DNA of 5,609 nt from Rubrivivax sp. (GCA_020851615.1 JADZCL010000039.1:1-5609), one strand, 5' to 3'; shown: positions 1 to 5,609, numbered from the stretch's first letter. Notes: generated by a model from the sequence alone, not told the origin. Numbers and translations: made by a program.

Positions 1-872
1 ACGTACAGGCGCTTGGCCGCCGCGCAGGTCTGGCCCATGTTGATGAAGGCGCCCCAGAACAGGCCCATCGCCATGGCCTGCGGGTCGGCATCGGGCAACA
101 TGATCGCGGCGTCGTTGCCGCCCAGCTCCAGCGTCACCGGAATCACGTTCCTGGCCGCCGCCTCGGCGACCTTGGCACCGCTGCGTGCCGAGCCGGTGAA
201 CATGATCTTGTCGACCTGCGGGTTGGACACCAGCTGCGCACCGACCTCGCCCGCGCCGCTGACGGTGTTGACGACACCCGGGGGCAGCACCTCGTTGATC
301 AGGCGCACCAGTTCGAGCGTACCGATGGAGGTGTACTCCGAGGGCTTGATGACCACCGTGTTGCCGGCACGGATCGAGGGCACGATCTGCCAGATGGCGA
401 TCAGCAGCGGCCAGTTCCATGGCGCGATCGCGGCGATCACGCCGTAAGGCACGCGCTGCACCTCGTCGCGACGGGTGTCGTCCTCGAAGGCGACTTCGGT
501 GGGCAGATCCAGGCTGGCGGGCACCTGGGTCCAGGCCTCGCAGCCCCAGACCTCGAAGCGCGCGCCGGGCACCTGGTCGGGCCCCACGCCGCCCAGGGGC
601 TTGCCCTGCTCGCGCGTGACCCAGTCGGCCAGGTAGGCGGCGTTCTTGTTGATGACCTCGGCCACCTTCATCATCAGCGCCTTGCGCTCGCCATCGGGGC
701 GTGCGGCCCAGGCCGGTTGCGCGGCACGCGCAGCAGCCACCGCCTGCGCGACCTGCTCGGCCGTGGACACCGGCACGCGGCCGATGGATTCGCCATTGGC
801 GGGGTTGTGGGACTCGAAGGTCTTGTCGGAGACAACGGGCTGGCCGTTGACGGTATTGGCGTAGGTTTTCAT
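1..872 (-). CDS. NAD(P)-dependent aldehyde dehydrogenase, N-terminal 290 residues (3' end outside window)
   Basis: This gene encodes a cytosolic aldehyde dehydrogenase that oxidises an aldehyde to the carboxylic acid with NAD(P)+. Visible superfamily motifs, in order, are PWNWPLL (residues 151-157, oxyanion Asn153), KPSE (176-179, cofactor binding), FTGS (225-228, Rossmann-fold glycine motif), LELGGND with general base Glu249, and GQTCAAAKR with nucleophile Cys283. The Glu-Cys spacing of 34 residues equals that of well-studied members (268 and 302 in human ALDH2), so the catalytic set is intact. Family members are about 470-500 residues, so roughly the last 190 are missing here. No signal peptide is seen. 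The ATG at 872 is supported by an AAGGAG ribosome binding site six bases upstream and by the usual N-terminal length. The GQTCAAAKRLY stretch resembles the broad group of uncharacterised bacterial AldA-like enzymes, but this is from memory and the substrate is unknown. The gene lies 92 bases downstream of the RND transporter gene, in the same direction. Confidence 0.95.
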   Translation of the reverse strand, partial: MKTYANTVNGQPVVSDKTFESHNPANGESIGRVPVSTAEQVAQAVAAARAAQPAWAARPDGERKALMMKVAEVINKNAAYLADWVTREQGKPLGGVGPDQVPGARFEVWGCEAWTQVPASLDLPTEVAFEDDTRRDEVQRVPYGVIAAIAPWNWPLLIAIWQIVPSIRAGNTVVIKPSEYTSIGTLELVRLINEVLPPGVVNTVSGAGEVGAQLVSNPQVDKIMFTGSARSGAKVAEAAARNVIPVTLELGGNDAAIMLPDADPQAMAMGLFWGAFINMGQTCAAAKRLY

Positions 873-878
873 CGTCCA

Positions 879-884
879 CTCCTT
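879..884 (-). promoter_or_regulatory. Ribosome binding site of the aldehyde dehydrogenase gene
   Basis: Read on the minus strand this is AAGGAG, six bases before the ATG at 872. It is a near-consensus Shine-Dalgarno sequence and fixes the start codon. It overlaps the second copy of the GTGCAAG direct repeat. Confidence 0.85.
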
Positions 885-902
885 GCACGAAGGGTCTTGC
901 AC
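882..902 (-). repeat. Direct repeat GTGCAAG x2 in the aldehyde dehydrogenase leader
   Basis: CTTGCAC on the plus strand (GTGCAAG on the coding strand) occurs at 882-888 and again at 896-902, giving a 14-base period. The copy nearer the gene merges into the Shine-Dalgarno sequence. This could be a small operator-like or RNA-level element that controls translation, or chance in a short region. Only the repeat itself is observed. Confidence 0.4.
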
Positions 903-905
903 ACT

Positions 906-925
906 GGTGCCGCCATCGGCGCACC
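906..925 (-). other. Intercistronic hairpin upstream of the aldehyde dehydrogenase gene
   Basis: The arms GGTGC (906-910) and GCACC (921-925) enclose GCC/GGC (912-914 and 918-920) around an ATC loop, with one bulged C at 911. That makes eight G/C-rich base pairs in all. On the coding strand no T-run follows, so this is not a standard intrinsic terminator. It lies 33 bases before the aldehyde dehydrogenase start and could protect mRNA ends or affect read-through. Confidence 0.45.
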
Positions 926-935
926 GCCCGGAACG

Positions 936-959
936 CATGGTGCCATCACGGCCGCCATG
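936..959 (-). other. Weak hairpin just after the RND transporter stop codon
   Basis: The arms CATGG (936-940) and CCATG (955-959), plus an inner GCC/GGC (942-944 and 950-952), enclose a five-base loop with a small internal bulge. It starts five bases after the RND stop codon. There is no T-run downstream, so a canonical terminator is not supported. It could be part of a two-hairpin intercistronic structure with 906-925. Confidence 0.3.
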
Positions 960-964
960 GGGTG

Positions 965-3391
965 TCAGTGACCGAGCATGCCCGGCGCACGCGCGGGGCT
1001 GCGGCGCGGGAAGACGCGCTCGAGCCAGACCGCGAACGCCGGCAGCACCGTCATCGCCATCACCATGTTGACCATGAACATGAAGGCCAGCAGCTTGCCC
1101 ATGTCGGCCTGGAACTTCAGCTCCGAGAACGACCAGGTCGCCACACCGATGGCCAGCGTGATCGCCGTGAAGATGGTGGCCATGCCGGTCTCGAGGATGG
1201 CGTGTTCCACGGCCTTCACGATGCCCTGCCCGCTGGCCAGGTGCAACTGCAGCCGGTTGTAGATGTAGAAGGCGTAGTCGACGCCGATGCCCACCGCCAG
1301 GACCATCACCGGCAGCGTGGCCACGGTCAGGCCGATCTGCAGTTCCTTCATGAACCAGTAGCCGACGAAGGTGCCCACCGTCAGCGGCAGGCAGCACGCC
1401 AGCACGGCGCGGAAGTCGCGGTAGACGACGAGGACCAGCAGCACGATGGCGGCGTACACGTAGAGCATCATCGGCAGCTCGCTGTGCGCCACTTCCTCGT
1501 TGATGGCCGCCAGCACGCCGGCGTTGCCGGCGGCCAGGCGGATCTTCACGCCCGCCAGCGGGTGCTGGCTGCGGAAGTCCTTGACCGCCGCGATGAGGCG
1601 GTTGATGGTGCTCGCCTTGTGGTCGGCCAGGTAGACGTGAACCGCGGTCATGCTGCAGTCCTTGCGCATCATGCCGGGCACGCGCCCGATCTCGGTCGAC
1701 AGCGCCGCGTAGTTGCCGGGGTCGATCGGCACCGCGCCCATCTTCGGGTTGCCTTCGTTGTAGCCCTCGTTGTACTGGCGCAGCATCGACGAATAGGACG
1801 TGACGCCCACCACGCCGGGCACCGGCTCGATGGCCCAGGTGAAGCGGTCCTGGTAGGCACCGAGCGCGGCCTTCTCGCAGGAGTCGGGTGGCGCCTCGAA
1901 GACCACCGTGAGCCAATCCAGGCCGGCGTCATAGTTGGCTGCGATCGAGACCGCGTCGCGGTTGTAGCGGGCGTCCTCGCGCAGCTCGGGCGCACCGGGC
2001 TGCAGCGTGCCCACGACGCGGTCATGGCTCTGCCAGGCGGCCAGCACGAACACGAGCGCCGCCACCACGAGCACGATGGGGGCGCGCTTGGGCTCGGCCA
2101 GGCGCGCCACCGCGCGCAGCCAGGCCGAGCGCTGCTCGCGCTTGACGACCGCCTTGTCGGCATAGGCCTTGCCGACCTTGAAGTACGAGGCCCCCAACGG
2201 CAGCATGACGAGATTGCTGATGACCTTGTAGGCCACGCCGATGGCCGCCGTCACGGCCAGCTCGCGCACCATCGGGATCGGGATCAGCAGCAGCGTGATG
2301 AAGGTGACGAAGGCCGTCAGCAGCGCCAGCGTGCCGGGGATCAGCAAGCCGATGAAGCTCGCCCGCGCGGCCTCGCCACTGGGCTTGCCGTGCGAGATCT
2401 CGCGCACGATGAAGTTGATCTGCTGCACGCCGTGCGAGACGCCAATGGCGAAGACGAGGAAGGGCACCAGCACCGCCAGCGGATCCAGGCCGTAGCCCAG
2501 CAGCCGCAGCGTGCCGAACTGCCAGATCAGTGACGCCAGCGAACAGCCGATGGCCAGCAGCGTGAAGCGCAGCGAGTGGCAGTACCAGTAGACCGCCAGC
2601 GCCGTGAGCACGAGGGCGACGAGACAGAACTCGAGCACCGCCGCCGCACCATCGGCGATGTCACCGATCTGCTTGGCAAAGCCGATGATCTCGATCTCGA
2701 AATCCTTGTCCTCGAAGGGCCGGCGGATCTGCTCCTCGAGCACCTTGTTGTAGGCGACGTAGTCGATGTGCTTGCCGCTGGCGTCGAACTCGTTGAGCTC
2801 GGCGGTGATCATCGCGCTGGTCTGGTCGCGCGAGACGAGCACGCCGACGTAGCCGCCCTGGCTGGTCGAGCGCGCGATGCCGGCGATTGCCGCGTCGTCC
2901 AGGCCCGCGGCCGTGATGGTGCCGGGGATGATGGGGTCGGCGCGAAAGCCCTCTTCGGTGATCTCGTTGACGAAGGCGTTGGGCGTCCACAGCGATTGCA
3001 CGCTGCCGCGCGACACCCACGGCAGCGCCATCACCGCCTGCGTCACGTCGTACAGGCGCGTCAGGCCCGCACGCGTCCAGATCTTGCCCTCGCGCGAGCG
3101 CACCGTGAAAGTCAGGCGGTTGGCGCCCAGCAGGTCGTTGCGATACTCGTTGAAGGTACCGACGTACTCGTGGCCGATCGGCAGCTGCTTCTCGAAACCG
3201 GCCTCCATGCGCAGTTGCAGCGCGAACCAGCCCATCACCAGCGTCAGCAGGAAGAGCCCCACGAGGACCGGCGTGCGCTGGCGGAAGAGCAGGTTCTCGA
3301 GCGCCTGCAGTGCGCGCAGCAGCCTGGGCGTGGTTTCGGGGTCGTTGGCCATGCGGGAGGCAGATGGGGGCGGCGCGCCTGAGGCGTTCAT
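965..3391 (-). CDS. RND-superfamily transporter, MMPL/COG1033-like (808 aa)
   Basis: This is an inner-membrane transporter of the RND superfamily, the class that moves lipids, sterols, hopanoids and other hydrophobic compounds using the proton gradient. Its topology is the duplicated RND fold: TM1 about 40-60, a periplasmic domain 61-247, TM2-TM6 about 248-400, a cytoplasmic link, TM7 about 435-453, a second periplasmic domain 454-637, and TM8-TM12 about 638-790. TM10 carries GIGVDYAFY (Asp705-Tyr706), the position of the proton-relay Asp-Tyr in MmpL-type pumps. The matching TM4 site reads GVSHGVQ, with His320 instead of Asp. Cys505 and Cys579 in the second periplasmic domain may form a disulfide. 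At 808 residues it is close to the usual length of this single-subunit group and shorter than AcrB-type drug pumps. The start is uncertain: the ATG at 3391 has only a weak GTGAG upstream and follows an in-frame stop by 12 bases, while Met14 (base 3352) has no ribosome binding site either. The substrate is unknown. Its neighbours, DUF1302 and DUF1329, are customary partners of this subfamily. Confidence 0.93.
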   Translation of the reverse strand: MNASGAPPPSASRMANDPETTPRLLRALQALENLLFRQRTPVLVGLFLLTLVMGWFALQLRMEAGFEKQLPIGHEYVGTFNEYRNDLLGANRLTFTVRSREGKIWTRAGLTRLYDVTQAVMALPWVSRGSVQSLWTPNAFVNEITEEGFRADPIIPGTITAAGLDDAAIAGIARSTSQGGYVGVLVSRDQTSAMITAELNEFDASGKHIDYVAYNKVLEEQIRRPFEDKDFEIEIIGFAKQIGDIADGAAAVLEFCLVALVLTALAVYWYCHSLRFTLLAIGCSLASLIWQFGTLRLLGYGLDPLAVLVPFLVFAIGVSHGVQQINFIVREISHGKPSGEAARASFIGLLIPGTLALLTAFVTFITLLLIPIPMVRELAVTAAIGVAYKVISNLVMLPLGASYFKVGKAYADKAVVKREQRSAWLRAVARLAEPKRAPIVLVVAALVFVLAAWQSHDRVVGTLQPGAPELREDARYNRDAVSIAANYDAGLDWLTVVFEAPPDSCEKAALGAYQDRFTWAIEPVPGVVGVTSYSSMLRQYNEGYNEGNPKMGAVPIDPGNYAALSTEIGRVPGMMRKDCSMTAVHVYLADHKASTINRLIAAVKDFRSQHPLAGVKIRLAAGNAGVLAAINEEVAHSELPMMLYVYAAIVLLVLVVYRDFRAVLACCLPLTVGTFVGYWFMKELQIGLTVATLPVMVLAVGIGVDYAFYIYNRLQLHLASGQGIVKAVEHAILETGMATIFTAITLAIGVATWSFSELKFQADMGKLLAFMFMVNMVMAMTVLPAFAVWLERVFPRRSPARAPGMLGH

Positions 3392-3395
3392 GCGC

Positions 3396-3418
3396 TCACG
3401 CGTTCACGCGGTCACGTG
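3396..3418. repeat. Tandem repeat, three units of TCACGYG with 8-base period
   Basis: TCACGCG at 3396-3402, TCACGCG at 3404-3410 and TCACGTG at 3412-3418 are spaced exactly eight bases apart, directly upstream of the RND transporter start. The third unit includes the palindrome CACGTG and overlaps the first bases of the neighbouring hairpin. It occupies the place where a ribosome binding site would be expected. It could be a small regulator-binding array or slippage-derived sequence; no function is shown. Confidence 0.5.
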
Positions 3419-3454
3419 CAGGACGCCAGCGGCGGCACCGCCGTCGTCCTGCAC
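3416..3454 (-). other. Strong intercistronic hairpin between the DUF1302 and RND genes
   Basis: GTGCAGGACG (3416-3425) and CGTCCTGCAC (3445-3454) are perfect 10-bp complements. Inside them CGGCG (3430-3434) pairs with CGCCG (3439-3443) around a GCAC loop, with an asymmetric internal bulge of four bases against one. On the coding strand the structure begins 13 bases after the DUF1302 stop codon and ends about 24 bases before the RND start. No T-run follows, so it is not a classical Rho-independent terminator. It more likely stabilises the upstream mRNA 3' end or lowers expression of the transporter relative to the outer-membrane protein. That role is inference. Confidence 0.7.
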
Positions 3455-3467
3455 CGGCCGCATGGGT

Positions 3468-5114
3468 TCAGAAGTTGCGCAAGAGGGTGATGCCGAAGAA
3501 GTCGCGGTCCTTCAGCGGCTGGTCCAGCAGCTCCTTGCCGTTCCAGAAGCGCGCGTAGTTCAGCGTCACCTGCCACTTGGCGGGGTTCTGGATGAAGCTC
3601 ACCAGGAGGTTGGCCGACTTGGCGCCCTTCATGAAGAGGCCCGAGAGGTTGGGCGTGCGCCCGGAGACGGCCTGGAAGTAGTAGATCTCGGGCATCACCT
3701 GCCAGCCCGGGATCAGTGTGCCGTCATAGACCCAGCTGAAGTCGAAGTTGAAGCCCGCCGAGGTGCGCGTGCCCATCGGCACCGGCGTGCCGGCCGGATC
3801 GGTGAGCTGGCCCCAGCCCCAGCCGCCGGCCGTGACGAAGTCGCCGCCGTAGTCGGACTTCATGTTCGGATAGCGGATCGCCACGGCCTCGAACAGCAGC
3901 GTCGCCGTCTGCGCGCCCAGCGCGCGCAGGATGCCGCCGCCGACGTCTGGCGTCAGGCTCAGCAGCGCCGTGCCATGCCACTGCCAGCGCGCCTCGTCGA
4001 CCCAGCAGTTGCCGTTCTGCGATGCGCAGCCGCTGGTGGCCGCGTTGAGCGCCACCGCGTCCCGCGGGCGGTAGGACAACTCGGTGCCGATCGCCCAGTC
4101 GCCGACGGGGAAATTGGCGCTCACGCCGTACAGGCGCCGGTTCTCGAGGTGCACCCACCCCATCTCGCCCTTGCCGTCGATGTCGATGCTGAAGTTGGGC
4201 GTCTTGTCGTGGTAGTTCATCGCATAGGCGCCCAGGTTCAACTGCAGCCCCTGCGGTGCATAGCGCACGGCCACCCCCCACTGCCCGGAGTTGCGCGCGC
4301 GCTTCTCGGCCAGCCCGTAGGACTCATGCCCCCGGCCCAGGCCGTTGACGACCGACCAGTAGCTGCCCGTGGGCGGGAAGTAGCTCTTGTTCCAGTTGGT
4401 CTGCAGGTAGGCCTCGACGTTGACGCCGGGGGCCACGCCACTGGCCACGCTGATCATCGGCGCAGGCAGGTAGACCTCCTTCAACTGGGTGCCCGGCTGC
4501 GACAGGCGCATGATGTCCATCGCATTGGTGCTGTTGATGCCGCCGGGCAGGAACAGGCTCTCGCCCCAGGAAACGACCTGGTTGCCGATGCGCACGCGGG
4601 CCTGCTGGTCGCCGATCTGGAAGGACTTGGACACCCACAGGTCCAGCAGCCGGGCCTTGAACTTCAGGTCCTTGCGCGCGTCGTCGGACAGGCCGTCGGT
4701 CAGCTCCGGCGGGGTGGTGGCACTCAGGATGCCCGTCGTGTGCGTGGCGCGGAAGTCGCGCACCCAGTTGACGCGGCCCAGGAAGGTCAGGTCACCCGGC
4801 GCCTTCAACAGCAGTTCGTGGCTGCCCTTCAGGTAGCCGGTGAAGAAATCGCCCTTGCCGTAGTTCAGGTCGCCCTGGTCGCCTAGCGCCGAGGTGGGCG
4901 CCAGGCAGCCGGCCGGGGCGCCCGGGCCGCTGGCGCCGTCGGTCACCGCTTCGCAGCTGGGCGCACGCGCACGGATGCCCGTGCCAGCGGAAATCGTCGA
5001 GTCGAAGTTGCCGCGCAGGTCGCCGACCTCGAAGGTGAAGGCCTGCGCCGCGCCCACGCTGGCGGTGAGCACGGCCAAGGCGACGGGGCGGAGCGGGAAT
5101 CGGGTTGCTGTCAT
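3468..5114 (-). CDS. DUF1302 family outer-membrane beta-barrel protein (548 aa)
   Basis: This is a predicted outer-membrane protein of the DUF1302 family (PF06980), a porin-like group of unknown substrate. Residues 1-25 form a signal peptide: a basic start with Arg5 and Arg9, a hydrophobic core at 11-22, and cleavage expected after AQA at 23-25. The mature part is rich in alternating aromatic and polar stretches typical of beta-strands. It ends in Arg-Asn-Phe, a terminal aromatic residue as recognised by the BAM assembly machinery. Family signatures visible are GNQVVSWGES (177-186), GGINSTNAMD (191-200) and PGTQLKEVYLPAP (207-219). Two close cysteine pairs, Cys54/Cys70 and Cys363/Cys370, lie in loop-like segments and could be disulfides. 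The length is normal for the family. The ATG at 5114 has an AGGAGG site eight bases upstream. The gene sits 40 bases after the DUF1329 gene and 76 bases before the RND gene. Its probable role is the outer-membrane channel or receptor of a hydrophobic-compound transport route. Confidence 0.93.
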   Translation of the reverse strand: MTATRFPLRPVALAVLTASVGAAQAFTFEVGDLRGNFDSTISAGTGIRARAPSCEAVTDGASGPGAPAGCLAPTSALGDQGDLNYGKGDFFTGYLKGSHELLLKAPGDLTFLGRVNWVRDFRATHTTGILSATTPPELTDGLSDDARKDLKFKARLLDLWVSKSFQIGDQQARVRIGNQVVSWGESLFLPGGINSTNAMDIMRLSQPGTQLKEVYLPAPMISVASGVAPGVNVEAYLQTNWNKSYFPPTGSYWSVVNGLGRGHESYGLAEKRARNSGQWGVAVRYAPQGLQLNLGAYAMNYHDKTPNFSIDIDGKGEMGWVHLENRRLYGVSANFPVGDWAIGTELSYRPRDAVALNAATSGCASQNGNCWVDEARWQWHGTALLSLTPDVGGGILRALGAQTATLLFEAVAIRYPNMKSDYGGDFVTAGGWGWGQLTDPAGTPVPMGTRTSAGFNFDFSWVYDGTLIPGWQVMPEIYYFQAVSGRTPNLSGLFMKGAKSANLLVSFIQNPAKWQVTLNYARFWNGKELLDQPLKDRDFFGITLLRNF

Positions 5115-5122
5115 GTCTGGTC

Positions 5123-5128
5123 CCTCCT
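5123..5128 (-). promoter_or_regulatory. Ribosome binding site of the DUF1302 gene
   Basis: On the coding strand this is a perfect AGGAGG eight bases before the ATG at 5114. It confirms that start and suggests efficient translation, in contrast to the RND gene downstream, which has no clear site. Confidence 0.88.
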
Positions 5129-5154
5129 GGAATCGCTGCAGGGTTGCGGGTCGA

Positions 5155-5609
5155 TCAGCGCTCGCTGACCGCGCGCAGGTTGTCGGCGGTGTAGAAGTTG
5201 GGCGACATGCGCGGGCCCTTGGGCTCGGTCAGGTACTGCACGTCCTTGCCCGTGCCCGCAGCGTGCATGTCGAAGACATAGCGCCCGTCGGAGAGGATGT
5301 TCTGCACGAAGGCCGAGGTGTCGCAGCTGCCGGTCTCGTAGACCGGGATCAGGAAGCCTTCGCGCACCTTGAAGATCTTGCCCTGCGCGTCGTAGTCCTC
5401 GCCGATGGTCAGGTTCCAGCTGTCCTCGTCGAGGTAGTAGGTGCGCTTGGGGGCGGTATGCCGCATGCCCTGCTTGACCGTGGCCTCGACCACCCACACG
5501 CGGTGCAGCTCGTAGCGCCGGTGACCGGGGTCCACGAAGTCGGGCTTGGTGATGTCGTCGACCTTGCCGCTGAAGTCGTAGGCGCCGAAGGCGTTGTACA
5601 GCACGTACA
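5155..5609 (-). CDS. DUF1329 family protein, C-terminal 150 residues (5' end outside window)
   Basis: This is the C-terminal part of a DUF1329 (PF07044) protein, a family of exported proteins of about 400-460 residues related in fold to the lipoprotein carriers LolA and LolB. It is often annotated as an outer-membrane lipoprotein-sorting protein. The visible family pattern is RRYELHRVWVVEAT (30-43 of the fragment), KRTYYLDEDSW (54-64), the strand-like GEDYDAQGKIFKVRE (69-83) and an ending of the NFYTADNLRAVSER type. The reading frame stays open to the window edge, so the GTG at 5604 is not the start and the signal peptide must lie outside. The stop codon at 5155 is 40 bases before the DUF1302 start, on the same strand; DUF1329 and DUF1302 genes are commonly paired. 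The probable role is a periplasmic shuttle for a hydrophobic ligand between the RND transporter and the outer-membrane barrel. The ligand is unknown. Confidence 0.9.
   Translation of the reverse strand, partial: YVLYNAFGAYDFSGKVDDITKPDFVDPGHRRYELHRVWVVEATVKQGMRHTAPKRTYYLDEDSWNLTIGEDYDAQGKIFKVREGFLIPVYETGSCDTSAFVQNILSDGRYVFDMHAAGTGKDVQYLTEPKGPRMSPNFYTADNLRAVSER

Noticed and set aside
13..447. Plus-strand open frame of 144 codons opposite the aldehyde dehydrogenase gene
   Set aside because: It is the complement of the segment that encodes the FTGS, ELGG and catalytic Cys motifs, and it shows no features of its own.
873..964. Sigma-70 promoter for the aldehyde dehydrogenase gene
   Set aside because: I could not find a convincing pair of -35 and -10 hexamers at proper spacing in this G+C-rich gap.
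962..2533. Plus-strand open frame of 523 codons opposite the RND gene
   Set aside because: Its translation is dominated by His, Arg, Gln, Asp and Val with no domain, which is what the complement of a G+C-rich coding sequence gives. The minus strand encodes a clear RND transporter.
2576..3382. Plus-strand open frame of 268 codons opposite the RND N-terminal half
   Set aside because: Its composition is rich in Arg, His, Asp and Val with no motifs, and it is antisense to a conserved periplasmic domain.
3416..3454. Reading the hairpin as a Rho-independent terminator
   Set aside because: No T-run follows on the coding strand, nor on the opposite strand, so the canonical signal is incomplete.
2877..4886. 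Plus-strand open frame of 669 codons spanning the RND N-terminus, the gap and most of the DUF1302 gene
   Set aside because: It runs antisense across two recognised genes and their gap, has low-complexity Ala/Val/Arg/Gln composition and has no recognisable family. It is a long shadow frame made possible by high G+C.
5115..5154. Regulatory element between the DUF1329 and DUF1302 genes
   Set aside because: Apart from the DUF1302 ribosome binding site, only an isolated CTGCAG palindrome is present, which is expected by chance.
1..5609. The first seven bases (ACGTACA) are identical to the last seven, and joining the ends would keep the dehydrogenase and DUF1329 frames in phase
   Set aside because: Seven bases is too short to show a circular element or terminal repeat, and the join would make a chimera of half an aldehyde dehydrogenase with half a DUF1329 protein. 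Both fragments look like normal genes cut by the window edge. Reads extending past either edge would settle it.

Overview
This is a G+C-rich window (roughly two thirds G+C by eye). All of its genes are read from the minus strand, so transcription runs from high to low coordinates. Protein style, codon usage and gene content suggest a proteobacterium, most likely a betaproteobacterium of the Burkholderiales. That assignment is an inference from general resemblance, because the window holds no rRNA or other phylogenetic marker.

The layout in transcription order is as follows. (1) 5609-5155: the C-terminal 150 residues of a DUF1329 protein, a presumed periplasmic LolA/LolB-like carrier; its start lies outside the window. 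(2) 5114-3468: a complete DUF1302 protein with a signal peptide, predicted to be an outer-membrane beta-barrel. (3) 3391-965: a complete 808-residue RND-superfamily (MMPL/COG1033-like) inner-membrane transporter. (4) 872-1: the N-terminal 290 residues of an NAD(P)-dependent aldehyde dehydrogenase, cut by the window edge just after its catalytic cysteine. The gaps are 40, 76 and 92 bases, which fits one operon or a pair of closely linked units.

The first three genes together span periplasm, outer membrane and inner membrane. They look like a trans-envelope route for a hydrophobic molecule: RND pump, soluble lipid-binding carrier and outer-membrane channel. The cytosolic aldehyde dehydrogenase downstream hints that the transported compound, or a product of it, is an alcohol or aldehyde that is catabolised. 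Neither the substrate nor the direction of transport can be read from the sequence.

The non-coding DNA is limited to the three short gaps. The 76-base gap before the RND gene contains a strong hairpin (10-bp perfect outer stem plus an inner stem) next to an 8-bp-period tandem repeat. The 92-base gap before the aldehyde dehydrogenase contains two smaller hairpins and a 7-bp direct repeat that overlaps the ribosome binding site. None of the hairpins is followed by a T-run, so they look like intercistronic mRNA structures rather than ordinary intrinsic terminators. I found no mobile element, CRISPR array, tRNA or rRNA.
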